From: Microbacterium sp.
Lineage (GTDB): Bacteria > Actinomycetota > Actinomycetes > Actinomycetales > Microbacteriaceae
Assembly: GCA_013823625.1 (NCBI GenBank)
Contig: PNMM01000001.1
Span: forward strand, 992,001 to 1,056,000
Direction of reading: 5' to 3'
DNA: 64,000 nucleotides
Made by a program: the position numbers and the translations under genes. Positions 1 through 9,419 of this stretch are shown piece after piece (positions within the stretch are counted from its first letter, which is position 1; every line of letters begins with the position of its first letter). A model generated the notes under the pieces. The model did no database searches. It was not told the origin of the DNA and saw only the letters and a list, made by a program, of their open reading frames with translations.

Positions 1-2
1 CG

Positions 3-1217
3 CTCTTGCACTCGGCCGAGGTCGCCGACGCGGCGCGTGACGCCGCGAAGTTTGGCGTCAAGGCCACGCTCGAGGGCATCGACGTTCCGGCGGTCATCCA
101 GTACCGCGAGGGCATCATCGCGAGCAAGTACAAGGGCCTGCAGGGTCTCATCAAGGCGCGCGGCATCACGATGGTCGAGGGCGAAGGCCGTCTGACCTCC
201 CCCACCACCGTTCAGGTGGGCGACAGCACCATCACCGGCAAGAACGTCATTCTTGCCACCGGTTCGTACTCGCGCACGCTTCCCGGTCTGGAGATCGGCG
301 GGCGAGTCATCACCTCAGAGCAGGCCTTGCAGCTCGACTACGTGCCCAAGAAGGTTGCCGTGCTTGGCGGCGGCGTCATTGGCGTCGAGTTCTCGAGCGT
401 GTGGCGCTCGTGGGGCTCCGAGGTGCACATCATCGAAGCTCTGCCGCACCTCGTGCCGATGGAAGAAGAGTCGATCTCGAAGCAGTTCGAGCGTGCCTAC
501 CGCAAGCGCGGCATCGAGTTCACGCTCGGCGTGCGCTTCCAGAGTGTGACGCAAAACGATCAGGGTGTTGTCGTCACTCTCGAGAACGGCGCGACCATCG
601 AAGCTGACCTGCTTCTTGTCGCCGTTGGTCGTGGCCCCGCCACCGCCAACCTTGGCTTCGAAGAAGTTGGCGTGGCAATGGACCGCGGATTCGTGCTCAC
701 GAACGAGCGACTCGAGACGAACATCCCGGGCCTCTACGCCGTTGGCGACATCGTGCCGGGCCTGCAGCTCGCCCACCGCGGTTTTCAGCACGGCATCTTC
801 GTCGCCGAAGAGCTTGCCGGGCTCAACCCTGTCGTCATTAGCGATGTGAACATTCCCAAGGTCACGTACAGCGAGCCCGAGGTTGCCTCGGTGGGCCTCA
901 GCGAAGCCAAGGCCAAAGAGCAGTACGGAGACGCGGCGATCGCGAGCTACGACTACAACCTCGCGGGCAACGGCAAGAGCCACATTCTCGAGACGGCCGG
1001 GTCGATCAAGGTCGTGCGCGTCGTCGATGGGCCCGTCGTGGGCGTGCACATGATCGGTGCACGCGTCGGTGAACTCATTGGCGAAGCGCAACTGGCCGTC
1101 AACTGGGATGCCCACCCCGAAGACATTGCGCCGCTGCTGCACGCTCACCCGACGCAGAACGAGGCTCTCGGCGAAGCCTTCCTCGCTCTCGCGGGTAAGC
1201 CCCTGCACGCGATGTGA
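3..1217 (+). CDS. lpdA: dihydrolipoyl dehydrogenase (5' truncated by window edge)
   Basis: Reading frame open to the window start; GGGVIGVEFSSVW NAD-binding motif, LYAVGDIVPGLQLAHRG, C-terminal HAHPTQNEALGEA. Confidence 0.95.
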   Translation, partial: LLHSAEVADAARDAAKFGVKATLEGIDVPAVIQYREGIIASKYKGLQGLIKARGITMVEGEGRLTSPTTVQVGDSTITGKNVILATGSYSRTLPGLEIGGRVITSEQALQLDYVPKKVAVLGGGVIGVEFSSVWRSWGSEVHIIEALPHLVPMEEESISKQFERAYRKRGIEFTLGVRFQSVTQNDQGVVVTLENGATIEADLLLVAVGRGPATANLGFEEVGVAMDRGFVLTNERLETNIPGLYAVGDIVPGLQLAHRGFQHGIFVAEELAGLNPVVISDVNIPKVTYSEPEVASVGLSEAKAKEQYGDAAIASYDYNLAGNGKSHILETAGSIKVVRVVDGPVVGVHMIGARVGELIGEAQLAVNWDAHPEDIAPLLHAHPTQNEALGEAFLALAGKPLHAM

Positions 1218-1273
1218 CCCTGACCCCACAACTAGGCTAGATACCCACCACAGGTTTCGAAGGAGCACTACTG

Positions 1274-2635
1274 ATGAGCGAATCCGTCAACCTCCCGGCG
1301 CTCGGCGAGAGCGTCACCGAGGGAACGGTCACCCGATGGCTGAAGAACGTCGGCGACCGTGTCGAGGTCGACGAGCCGTTGCTCGAAGTCTCGACTGACA
1401 AGGTCGACACCGAGATCCCGTCGCCCGTCGCCGGCATCGTCGAAGAGATCCTCGTTGCCGAAGACGAGACCGTTGAGGTGGGCACTCCCCTCGTGCGCAT
1501 TGGCACCGGTACGGGCGCGAGCGCTCCCGCCGCCGCTCCTGCTCCTGCGGCCGCGCCTGAGCCTGTTGCGGCACCGGAACCGGTTCCCGCTCCTGCTCCC
1601 GCACCGGCACCGGCACCCGAACCTGTAGCGGCCCCGGCGCCCGCAGCCGCTCCTGCGGCCGCACCTGCTCCGGCAGCTGCACCCGCTCCGGCAGCTGCAC
1701 CCGCTGTCGCAGCGCCGGCTGCTGCGTCGCCAACCAACGCGGCTTACATCACGCCGCTTGTACGCAAGCTCGCCGCCGAGCACGGCGTCGACCTCGCTCG
1801 CGTTACGGGCACAGGTGTGGGTGGCCGCATCCGCAAGCAAGACGTCGTCGCTGCCGCTCGCCCGTCGAGCGGTGCAGGCGCTGCCCCCGCGGCGCCGCGC
1901 GTCGCGCTCGAGACCTCGCCGCTGCGGGGTACGACGGCCGCGATGTCGCGTTTGCGCAAGGTCATTGCCGAGCGTGCCGTGATCTCGATGCAGTCGACCG
2001 CCCAGCTCACCACGGTCGTCGAGGTCGACGTGACGAAGGTCGCGGCGTTGCGCAATGCCGTCAAGGGCGACTTCGAGAAGGCCACCGGCACCAAGCTGTC
2101 GTTCTTGCCGTTCTTTGCCAAGGCCGCCACCGAGGCACTGCGCGCGTTCCCGATCATCAACGCCACGGTCGACGGCGACTCGATCGTCTACCCCGACACC
2201 GAGAACCTCTCGATCGCGGTCGACACCGAGCGCGGCTTGCTGACTCCGGTCATCCGCAACGCTGGCGACCTGTCGATCGCCGATCTCGCACGCGAGATTG
2301 CTGACCTTGCCACGCGCACGCGCGACAACCAGCTCAAGCCCGACGAGCTCGCCGGCGGCACCTTCACGCTGACGAACACGGGTTCGCGCGGTGCGCTGTT
2401 TGACACGCCCGTCGTCTTCCTTCCGCAGGTCGCGATTCTCGGCACGGGCATCGTGAGCAAGAAGCCCGCGGTTATCCAGGTTGACGGCTCTGACGTCGTG
2501 GCTGTTCGGTCGATGGTCTACTTCGCGCTGTCGTACGACCACCGCATTGTCGACGGCGCCGACGCCGCGCGCTTCCTGAGCGCAGTCAAGGCGCGCCTCG
2601 AAGAGGCCGACTTCGACGGTGACCTCGGAATCTGA
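1274..2635 (+). CDS. sucB: dihydrolipoamide acyltransferase E2 (2-oxoglutarate/pyruvate dehydrogenase complex)
   Basis: Single lipoyl domain ([13 protein letters not shown]), long Ala/Pro linker, E3-binding domain, catalytic [16 protein letters not shown]. Confidence 0.95.
   Translation: MSESVNLPALGESVTEGTVTRWLKNVGDRVEVDEPLLEVSTDKVDTEIPSPVAGIVEEILVAEDETVEVGTPLVRIGTGTGASAPAAAPAPAAAPEPVAAPEPVPAPAPAPAPAPEPVAAPAPAAAPAAAPAPAAAPAPAAAPAVAAPAAASPTNAAYITPLVRKLAAEHGVDLARVTGTGVGGRIRKQDVVAAARPSSGAGAAPAAPRVALETSPLRGTTAAMSRLRKVIAERAVISMQSTAQLTTVVEVDVTKVAALRNAVKGDFEKATGTKLSFLPFFAKAATEALRAFPIINATVDGDSIVYPDTENLSIAVDTERGLLTPVIRNAGDLSIADLAREIADLATRTRDNQLKPDELAGGTFTLTNTGSRGALFDTPVVFLPQVAILGTGIVSKKPAVIQVDGSDVVAVRSMVYFALSYDHRIVDGADAARFLSAVKARLEEADFDGDLGI
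1519..1735 (+). repeat. low-complexity Ala-Pro-rich linker coding repeat in E2
   Basis: Repeated [26 protein letters not shown]... between lipoyl and E3-binding domains. Confidence 0.8.
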
Positions 2636-2647
2636 GGTACCGCTCGA

Positions 2648-4381
2648 CTAGTCATCGAGCACGTCACGCACACGCCAGCCGGCCTCGCTTCTCACCACGA
2701 GAAGCGAGGCCGCTGTCGTTGCCGGAGACGTCGTTGCGGGAGAAGGCGTTGCGTTCATCGACGTCTCTGAGGCCGAGGCTGTCGACCTGACCAGGTCGAC
2801 GAGCGCGGCACCGCCCATGCGCTCGACGACGACGACTTCTCCGCCCTGCGCCCGCCACGTTTCGAGAGCTTCATGGCGGGCGTCATCAACACTCAAGAGT
2901 CGCTCCGCTGCTGAACCGGCGTGGGCAACCGTGAAGGAGCACGAGACGTTCTCGCTCCGCTCAAGCGCCGGAGTTGTCGACCCAGAGGCATGGGCCGCTC
3001 GACACTCGACCCACCGGTTGACCAGCTCACCGACGATCGCCGTCCACTCATCCGGCTCGGGGTCGACAGCCGACTCGGGAGACGTGGCCCCTGACGAAGG
3101 CCCCTCGAAGCTGGAGGGCGGCGCGGTGGGGGTCATCGTGGGCAGGGTTGCCGGCTGCTGCCCTGCCGCGACAGTGTCGGTCGCACGCTCAGCGGCGGCA
3201 GGAACCGCGACTTCGGATCCCGCACCCGAAGTCACGACCAGCGCAGCAACCAGGGCGATCGCTCCCCCGACACCCGCGAGCACGAATCGTGGGCGCACAG
3301 TGCCGATTCGTCGCCACGGCGCCTCTGTCACTGCGGTCACGAGCGCCTCTCGTGCCGCACTGAGACGCGTGACCGTAGCCTGCACGCGCTCGACCACCGA
3401 TGGCGGAAGACCGAGAACGCGCAGCGTCTCGACTAGTGAGTCGGCCCAGGCCCCCTGCCGTGGGGCAACGGCCTTCGCCGTGGTTGTCGTAGCGTCAACC
3501 GCACCCGCGGCCGCCACCTGCACTCGTGTTACCGCGTCTGCGCCCGCGCCAACATCGACCGGCAGCTCACGGGGTGCCCCTGGCAGTGACGGTGACAGTG
3601 CCGGTGACGGCACCGTCTGAACAGCAACCGCGCGGAACTCGACGGGCACGGGGGTGGCGAGATCGAAGAGCGCGGCCGACACTGATCGACCTCGTGCCGC
3701 GGCACCGAGGGCCGCGAGGAGCGCCGGTCGCTCCGACGGCGAGACCGCCGCCGCGACGGCGGCCCCGAGGTGCTCGAGCATGGCCGAGTCGCGAGCGTAG
3801 GCCGGCTCGAGGGCGCGAAACCTCTCAGGCAGCACCGGGCCCGCGTGGGCATCCGTCATGCGAACGATCGTGGGCGCGCCGGCAGCAGTGAAGCGCACGC
3901 TGGCGGGGTGCGGGTCTAGGCCCGTGAGGCCGACCGCGTGCCCGGCGTCGATGGCATCAATGAGGGGCGCAAGAATCGTGACGGCTTCACCCAGCTGGAG
4001 GCCGTCGCCACGCATCGCGAGCACGTCACTGAGCGCCGGGCCCGCGACATGGTCGACGATGAGCGCCAGTCGCCCGTCATCGAGCGTGACCAGGTCGTCC
4101 AGCGTCACGACGTGGTCACGCAGCACGGGGTTGGAAGAAGCAATGCGATCGAAAACGGAGACGGCAGCATCAATGTCGGCATCGGAACACGATCGCGAGA
4201 AGATGCGAGCGACACGCGTTTCGTTCGATGCGAACACGACCGCCGTGAGCGCGTGGGCAGAGCGCGACAGCAGACGCACAACGCGGTAGCCGCCGAACTC
4301 ACTGGGCACCCCGTCATCGTCGAGTGCTGGATCGTCAACGGGCAGCCCCGCTGGGTTGAGCGCCGTGGGTTCGTGAGTCAC
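2648..4381 (-). CDS. protein kinase-like (pseudokinase) membrane protein
   Basis: Kinase-like N-lobe (GGYRVVRLLSRSAHALTAVVFASNETRVARIF) and helical region, catalytic residues replaced; one TM segment (FVLAGVGGAIALVAALVVTS) and a C-terminal domain. Start proposed at GTG 4381; the ORF is open to 4507. Confidence 0.65.
   Translation of the reverse strand: MTHEPTALNPAGLPVDDPALDDDGVPSEFGGYRVVRLLSRSAHALTAVVFASNETRVARIFSRSCSDADIDAAVSVFDRIASSNPVLRDHVVTLDDLVTLDDGRLALIVDHVAGPALSDVLAMRGDGLQLGEAVTILAPLIDAIDAGHAVGLTGLDPHPASVRFTAAGAPTIVRMTDAHAGPVLPERFRALEPAYARDSAMLEHLGAAVAAAVSPSERPALLAALGAAARGRSVSAALFDLATPVPVEFRAVAVQTVPSPALSPSLPGAPRELPVDVGAGADAVTRVQVAAAGAVDATTTTAKAVAPRQGAWADSLVETLRVLGLPPSVVERVQATVTRLSAAREALVTAVTEAPWRRIGTVRPRFVLAGVGGAIALVAALVVTSGAGSEVAVPAAAERATDTVAAGQQPATLPTMTPTAPPSSFEGPSSGATSPESAVDPEPDEWTAIVGELVNRWVECRAAHASGSTTPALERSENVSCSFTVAHAGSAAERLLSVDDARHEALETWRAQGGEVVVVERMGGAALVDLVRSTASASETSMNATPSPATTSPATTAASLLVVRSEAGWRVRDVLDD
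2680..2712. terminator. 14-bp perfect inverted repeat, likely bidirectional terminator for convergent genes
   Basis: cggcctcgcttctc-accac-gagaagcgaggccg, about 45 nt after the sucB stop and inside the 3' end of the convergent ORF. Confidence 0.65.
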
Positions 4382-4483
4382 GACGGCATCATGATTCGGC
4401 GCGAGTAGGGTGGCCAGCGCGTTCTTGCGAGACGGGGACGAAGAGTGCAGCACGTACGGCGGTGAGGAGCCGAGCACTGCCCC

Positions 4484-4489
4484 TATCCT
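4484..4489 (+). promoter_or_regulatory. -10 hexamer TATCCT, 7 nt from ATG (predicted leaderless)
   Basis: TATCCT-ggtaagc-ATG. Confidence 0.55.
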
Positions 4490-4496
4490 GGTAAGC

Positions 4497-5207
4497 ATGG
4501 CCCGCACTTCCGCTCAGAAGCCCCCGAAAGAACCCGGTCGCATGAAGCAGATGTGGCAGGTGTTCCAGATGACGCGGCGCATGGATCCGCTCGCCCCCTG
4601 GGTCATGCTGCTCGTCTTCTTGCTGCCGATTCTCGCGAGCGTTCTGCTCGCCGTCTTTGCAACGCCGGGTGACGTGCTCGCGGGTATCTTGTGGGTTGTC
4701 ACCGGTGTGCTGCTCGGCATTCTGCTCGTGCTGATTGTGCTGGGCCGTCGCGCCGAGCGAGTGGCCTACCGCCAGATTTCGGGCCAACCGGGTGCCGTCG
4801 GTGCGGTTCTCAAGTCGTCGCTGCGCCGCGCATGGCAAGCGAGCGAAATGCCCATCACGGTCAGCCCCAAGACGCAAGATGCCGTCTATCGCGCGATCGG
4901 CAAGCCCGGCGTCGTGATCATTGGCGAAGGGCCGCAGTCACGCACGCGTCGCATGATGGAAGACGAGCGTCGTAACGTCAGCCGAATTGTGCCGAACGTT
5001 CCCGTTCACTTCATTTTCGTGGGCCCTGACCTCGAGAGCGTCAAGCTCGAGAACCTTGCTCGCACGCTCAACAAGCTCAAGCGAACGCTCACCAAGGCCG
5101 AGGTCTACGCCGTCAGCAATCGCTTGACCTCGCTCAGCAAGTCGAGCCTGCTCCCGATTCCGAAGGGAATCGACCCCCTCAAGGCACGGGCGCCCAAGCC
5201 GCGCTAG
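4497..5207 (+). CDS. DUF4191-type integral membrane protein
   Basis: Two TM helices after MARTSAQKPPKEPGRMKQMWQVFQMTRRMDP; family-typical C-terminal part; ATG 4497 preferred to the ORF-track start. Confidence 0.8.
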   Translation: MARTSAQKPPKEPGRMKQMWQVFQMTRRMDPLAPWVMLLVFLLPILASVLLAVFATPGDVLAGILWVVTGVLLGILLVLIVLGRRAERVAYRQISGQPGAVGAVLKSSLRRAWQASEMPITVSPKTQDAVYRAIGKPGVVIIGEGPQSRTRRMMEDERRNVSRIVPNVPVHFIFVGPDLESVKLENLARTLNKLKRTLTKAEVYAVSNRLTSLSKSSLLPIPKGIDPLKARAPKPR

Positions 5208-5220
5208 ACCTGAGGTTCGC

Positions 5221-5628
5221 CTAGCGGCGCAGCAAAATCGTGCCCGCAGCTCGGTCGTGCAATCCCCGCTGGTTCTCGTCAAAGAGCAGCGCGGGAATCA
5301 CCAGAGCGATCAAGAGCGCGCGCACGACGGGTCGCCAGACGCCCAGCAATCCGCCCGCCATGGGCACGACGCGCATCCCCAGCAGAGCGTGGCCGAGGCT
5401 CGCATTGATGACGATCGTGAAGAGCACCTGCAGGGCAACGAAGATCAGCAGCGTCGCGATCGAGTCGTACGAGAAGAACGCGGCCGAGATCGCAACGGCC
5501 ACGCCCCAGTCGATGACGATCGCGGCGATGCGACGACCCAGTCGAGCGACCGAGCGCGAGCCACTCTCGGGAAGGCCGAGACGCTGCCCCGGCCAGTCGG
5601 GCGATGAGACGTCAGGTGTGTCGGTCAC
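5221..5628 (-). CDS. RDD family membrane protein
   Basis: [41 protein letters not shown]-terminus; GTG start at 5628. Confidence 0.9.
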   Translation of the reverse strand: MTDTPDVSSPDWPGQRLGLPESGSRSVARLGRRIAAIVIDWGVAVAISAAFFSYDSIATLLIFVALQVLFTIVINASLGHALLGMRVVPMAGGLLGVWRPVVRALLIALVIPALLFDENQRGLHDRAAGTILLRR

Positions 5629-5634
5629 ACCCTC

Positions 5635-5640
5635 AGCCTA
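5635..5640 (-). promoter_or_regulatory. -10 hexamer TAGGCT, 6 nt from GTG of RDD gene
   Basis: Minus strand TAGGCT-gagggt-GTG. Confidence 0.55.
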
Positions 5641-5657
5641 GAAGGCTCACTCGGGCG

Positions 5658-5663
5658 TACACT
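5658..5663 (+). promoter_or_regulatory. -10 hexamer TACACT, 6 nt from GTG of lipB
   Basis: TACACT-gagcgc-GTG. Confidence 0.55.
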
Positions 5664-5669
5664 GAGCGC

Positions 5670-6344
5670 GTGATCGACTACGTCGTCACGGGGCTAAGCG
5701 CCAACTCCGTGCCGTATTTGTCGGGTCTCGAGCAGCAGCGTGCCCTGCATTCTGCCGTCGCCGAGAGCCGGGCGCCCGATACCATCATGCTTCTCGAACA
5801 CGAGAGCGTCTACACGGCGGGCAAGCGCACCGAACCACACGAGCGGCCCGTCGACGGCACTCCCGTCATCGAGGTCGACCGCGGCGGCAAGATCACCTGG
5901 CATGGTCCGGGTCAGCTGGTCGGGTATCCGATCATTCGACTTGCCGACCCCATCGATGTCGTGCAATACGTGCGCTGCCTCGAAAGCATGCTCATCGCCG
6001 TGCTCGACGACCTGGGCGTTGAGGGTGCGGGTCGCGTCATTGGTCGCAGCGGAGTGTGGATGCGCGGCACCGACAAGATCGCGGCCATCGGCATTCGCGT
6101 GGCCCAAGGCGTGAGCATGCACGGCTTCGCCCTCAACTGCTCGAACACCTTCGACGCCTACGACTCCATCGTCGCGTGCGGGCTCTCTGACGCCGGCGTC
6201 ACCTCGGTGAGCCGTGAACTCGGCCGCACCGTGACGCCCGAGCAGGTCATCCCCCTCATTGAGCGGCACTTCGGCCCGCTCGTCCACGATCTCGTCGGCG
6301 CTACTCGGTCGCTGACCACCGTCTCGCAAGGAGCATCCGAATGA
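5670..6344 (+). CDS. lipB: lipoyl(octanoyl) transferase
   Basis: [42 protein letters not shown]; directly followed by lipA. Confidence 0.95.
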   Translation: MIDYVVTGLSANSVPYLSGLEQQRALHSAVAESRAPDTIMLLEHESVYTAGKRTEPHERPVDGTPVIEVDRGGKITWHGPGQLVGYPIIRLADPIDVVQYVRCLESMLIAVLDDLGVEGAGRVIGRSGVWMRGTDKIAAIGIRVAQGVSMHGFALNCSNTFDAYDSIVACGLSDAGVTSVSRELGRTVTPEQVIPLIERHFGPLVHDLVGATRSLTTVSQGASE

Positions 6345-7363
6345 CCATCCTTCCCCCCGCCTCGTCAACGCCAGCGACCCATCCCGCCGAAGGCCGCAAG
6401 CTCTTGCGCCTCGAGGTGCGCAACGCGCAAACGCCCATCGAGAAGAAGCCCGAGTGGATCAAGACGCGCGCCAAGATGGGGCCCGAGTACACCGCGCTGC
6501 GCTCTCTCGTCGGCGAACAGCAACTGCACACCGTGTGCCAAGAGGCCGGATGCCCGAACATCTACGAGTGCTGGGAAGACCGTGAGGCGACCTTCCTGAT
6601 CGGCGGCAGCCAGTGCACGCGTCGGTGCGACTTCTGCCAGATCGACACGGGCAAGCCCGCGGACTATGACACGGACGAACCGCGCCGCGTCGCCGAGTCG
6701 GTCGTGCAGATGAACCTGCGGTACGCGACCGTCACGGGCGTGGCCCGCGATGACCTGCCCGACGAGGGTGCGTGGCTGCACGCCGAGACCGTGCGCATGA
6801 TCCACGAGCTCAACCCCGGAACCGGCGTCGAACTGCTCGCGACCGACTTCTCGGGCGACCCCGACCTGCTGCGCGTGGTCTTCGAATCGCGCCCCGAAGT
6901 CTTTGCGCACAATGTCGAGACGGTGCCGCGCATCTTCAAGCGCATCCGCCCCGCATTCCGCTACGAGCGCTCGCTCGACGTCATCACTCAGGCTCGCGAC
7001 TTCGGGCTCATCACGAAGTCGAACCTCATCCTCGGCATGGGCGAGACGCGCGAAGAAGTGTCGCAAGCCCTGCGCGACCTGCACGAGGCGGGCACCGACA
7101 TCGTTACGATCACGCAGTACTTGCGCCCGAGTTCGCGCCACCACCCGATCGACCGCTGGGTCAAGCCCGAAGAATTCGTCGAGCTCAAGGCCGAGGCCGA
7201 AGAGATCGGATTCTTGGGCGTGCTCGCGGGTCCGCTCGTGCGCTCGAGCTACCGTGCTGGCCGCCTGTGGGCGCAGTCGATGGTCGCCAAGGGACGCGAG
7301 ATTCCCGAGTCGATGCGCGGGTTGGCCGACGCGTCGGCGGGATTCGCGCAAGCGGTCGGCTGA
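6341..7363 (+). CDS. lipA: lipoyl synthase
   Basis: [14 protein letters not shown] and radical [13 protein letters not shown] motifs. Confidence 0.97.
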   Translation: MTILPPASSTPATHPAEGRKLLRLEVRNAQTPIEKKPEWIKTRAKMGPEYTALRSLVGEQQLHTVCQEAGCPNIYECWEDREATFLIGGSQCTRRCDFCQIDTGKPADYDTDEPRRVAESVVQMNLRYATVTGVARDDLPDEGAWLHAETVRMIHELNPGTGVELLATDFSGDPDLLRVVFESRPEVFAHNVETVPRIFKRIRPAFRYERSLDVITQARDFGLITKSNLILGMGETREEVSQALRDLHEAGTDIVTITQYLRPSSRHHPIDRWVKPEEFVELKAEAEEIGFLGVLAGPLVRSSYRAGRLWAQSMVAKGREIPESMRGLADASAGFAQAVG

Positions 7364-7401
7364 GCATCCATCGACAGCGTGTTTCGTCGGTAGCCAGCGC
7401 C

Positions 7402-7439
7402 GTAACATCCCCGAAACAAAGGGGACACTGACGGGAAAT
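7402..7439 (+). promoter_or_regulatory. tandem GlnR-type operator upstream of glnA1
   Basis: GTAAC-n6-GAAAC-n6-GACAC-n6-GAAAT, matching the gTnAC-n6-GaAAC a/b-site architecture with exact 6-nt spacing. Confidence 0.75.
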
Positions 7440-7509
7440 GCCCTGCGCCTAGTCTCAACTCAAGGCTGCGACTGCAGTCGTCCGGTACCAAGCTCAGGAG
7501 ATCTGTCAC

Positions 7510-8934
7510 ATGTTCAGTGATTCTTCCGAGGTGCTGAAGTTCATCAAGGACACGGATGTCAAGTTCCTCGACATTCGCTTCACCGACCTTCCCGGTGTCC
7601 AGCAGCACTTCAACATCCCCGCCTCGACCGTCGATGAAGACTTCTTCACGGTCGGCCAGCTGTTCGACGGCTCCTCGATCCGAGGCTTCCAGTCGATTCA
7701 CGAGTCCGACCTGCAGCTGATCCCGGACGTGTCGACCGCGTACGTCGACCCCTTCCGCACCGAGCGCACGCTCATCATGGTGTTCGACATCTACAACCCG
7801 CGTAACGGCGAGATCTACGCTCGCGACCCGCGCCAGGTGGCCAAGAAGGCCGAGAAGTACCTCGCCTCGACCGGCATCGCCGACACCGCATTCTTCGCCC
7901 CCGAAGCCGAGTTCTACATCTTCGACGACGTTCGCTACGAAGTGAAGCAGAACATGTCGTACTACTCGGTCGACTCGAGCGAGGCCGCGTGGAACACCGG
8001 TCGCGTCGAAGAGGGCGGCAACCTCGCCAACAAGACTCCCTACAAGGGCGGCTATTTCCCCGTGAGCCCGGTCGACCAGCACGCCGACCTGCGCGACGAC
8101 ATCGTCGTGAAGCTCATGGAGGTCGGCCTCGAGGTAGAGCGCAGCCACCACGAGGTCGGCACCGCCGGCCAGGGCGAGATCAACTACAAGTTCGACACGA
8201 TGGTCTCGGCCGCCGATGACATCTTGAAGTTCAAGTACATCGTCAAGAACACCGCCCTCGAGTGGGGCAAGGTCGCGACCTTCATGCCCAAGCCCCTCTT
8301 CGGTGACAACGGCTCGGGCATGCACACCCACCAGTCGCTGTGGAGCGAGGGCAAGCCGTTGTTCTACGACGAGGCGGGCTACGGCGGACTCAGCGACATC
8401 GCGCGCTGGTACATCGGCGGCATCCTCAAGCACGCTCCGGCGCTGCTCGCGTTCACGAACCCTTCGTTGAACTCGTACCACCGCCTGGTCAAGGGCTTCG
8501 AGGCTCCCGTCAACCTGGTCTACTCGGCCGGTAACCGCTCGGCGGCTATCCGCATCCCGATCACGGGCACCAACCCCAAGGCCAAGCGCATTGAGTTCCG
8601 CGCGCCTGACGCTTCGGGCAACCCGTACCTCGCGTTCGCGGTGCAGCTCATGGCTGGTCTCGACGGCATCATCAACAAGATCGAGCCGCACGAGCCCGTC
8701 GACAAGGACCTCTACGAGCTTCCCCCCGAGGAGGCCAAGGGCATTCCCCAGGTTCCCGGTTCGCTCGAAGAGGCGCTCGTCGCACTCGAGAACGACCACG
8801 AGTTCTTGCTCGCGGGCGGAGTCTTCACCAAGGACCTCATCGAGACCTGGATCGACTTCAAGCGCACGAACGAGATTCTGCCGGCCGCCCAGCGTCCGCA
8901 CCCGTTCGAGTACGAGCTCTACTTCTCGGTCTAG
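7510..8934 (+). CDS. glnA: type I glutamine synthetase
   Basis: [80 protein letters not shown]. Confidence 0.98.
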   Translation: MFSDSSEVLKFIKDTDVKFLDIRFTDLPGVQQHFNIPASTVDEDFFTVGQLFDGSSIRGFQSIHESDLQLIPDVSTAYVDPFRTERTLIMVFDIYNPRNGEIYARDPRQVAKKAEKYLASTGIADTAFFAPEAEFYIFDDVRYEVKQNMSYYSVDSSEAAWNTGRVEEGGNLANKTPYKGGYFPVSPVDQHADLRDDIVVKLMEVGLEVERSHHEVGTAGQGEINYKFDTMVSAADDILKFKYIVKNTALEWGKVATFMPKPLFGDNGSGMHTHQSLWSEGKPLFYDEAGYGGLSDIARWYIGGILKHAPALLAFTNPSLNSYHRLVKGFEAPVNLVYSAGNRSAAIRIPITGTNPKAKRIEFRAPDASGNPYLAFAVQLMAGLDGIINKIEPHEPVDKDLYELPPEEAKGIPQVPGSLEEALVALENDHEFLLAGGVFTKDLIETWIDFKRTNEILPAAQRPHPFEYELYFSV

Positions 8935-8968
8935 GCCTCAGCCTCTACCGAGTTAGCCACCACAGCAG

Positions 8969-9002
8969 CGCGGGCCTCGCTCCTTCGGGAGCGGGGCCCG
9001 CG
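8969..9002 (+). terminator. intrinsic terminator of glnA1
   Basis: 15-bp stem cgcgggcctcgctcc / ggagcggggcccgcg with TTCG loop followed by TTGTTGTGTG. Confidence 0.85.
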
Positions 9003-9074
9003 TTGTTGTGTGCGCGTGTGCGGAGATCGCCTGGGTGTGATCTCTTGTGTGTGGTCGACGGATGCTGTGCCCGC

Positions 9075-9170
9075 CTAGGGCGTGCCGTAGAAGCCGCGCT
9101 CGAACACCATGCGGGTGAGGCGGTTCGGGCGACTAGCTTCCTGATCGAGCCATGACGCGCTCTCGGCGGG
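9075..9170 (-). pseudogene. remnant of a glnE 3' end (GlnE C-terminal 31 codons plus stop)
   Basis: Translates to PAESASWLDQEASRPNRLTRMVFERGFYGTP*, gapless versus PAGGASRLEEDYLRTTRLARQVFERGFYGTP* of intact glnE; preceded by an in-frame TAG at 9171-9173. Confidence 0.85.
9079..9108. repeat. 30-bp direct repeat, left copy (insert boundary)
   Basis: ggcgtgccgtagaagccgcgctcgaacacc, identical to 11706-11735. Confidence 0.9.
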
Positions 9171-9201
9171 CTAAGCATTCGTCATGCAAGAAAGGGAAGA
9201 A

Positions 9202-9225
9202 GCCCTGACAGATGACCGTCAGGGC
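9202..9225 (-). terminator. terminator downstream of the tRNA-like gene
   Basis: Minus strand gccctgac-ggtcatct-gtcagggc followed by TTCTTCCCTTTCTT. Confidence 0.7.
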
Positions 9226-9232
9226 CCCCCCA

Positions 9233-9307
9233 AATACCCGGTGGGATTCGAACCCACGACCTCTCCACCCTCAGTAGAGCGCTCTAACCAGACTGAGCTA
9301 CGAGCAG
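9233..9307 (-). tRNA. tRNA-like gene, anticodon GAG, class I variable loop; identity uncertain
   Basis: ctgctcg ta gctcagtctggttagagc g ctcta ctgaggg tggag aggtc gtggg ttcgaat cccac cgggtat t: all four stems form; only the 1-72 pair is mismatched. Confidence 0.65.
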
Positions 9308-9419
9308 TCAACCAGCCCGAAGGCCGTGCGCAAACACTATCGAAGATGCCTCATGAGAGCAACGCGTTTCCGGTCTGAAGCCGCAAAGGCAAAGCGCCCC
9401 TCAGATTGGGTACCGAGGC

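Noticed and set aside
1519-1735. Repetitive Pro/Ala stretch considered as a possible recombination hotspot
   Set aside because: Typical flexible linker of E2 acyltransferases.
7249-8901. 550-aa minus-strand ORF opposite glnA1
   Set aside because: Antisense shadow of glutamine synthetase.
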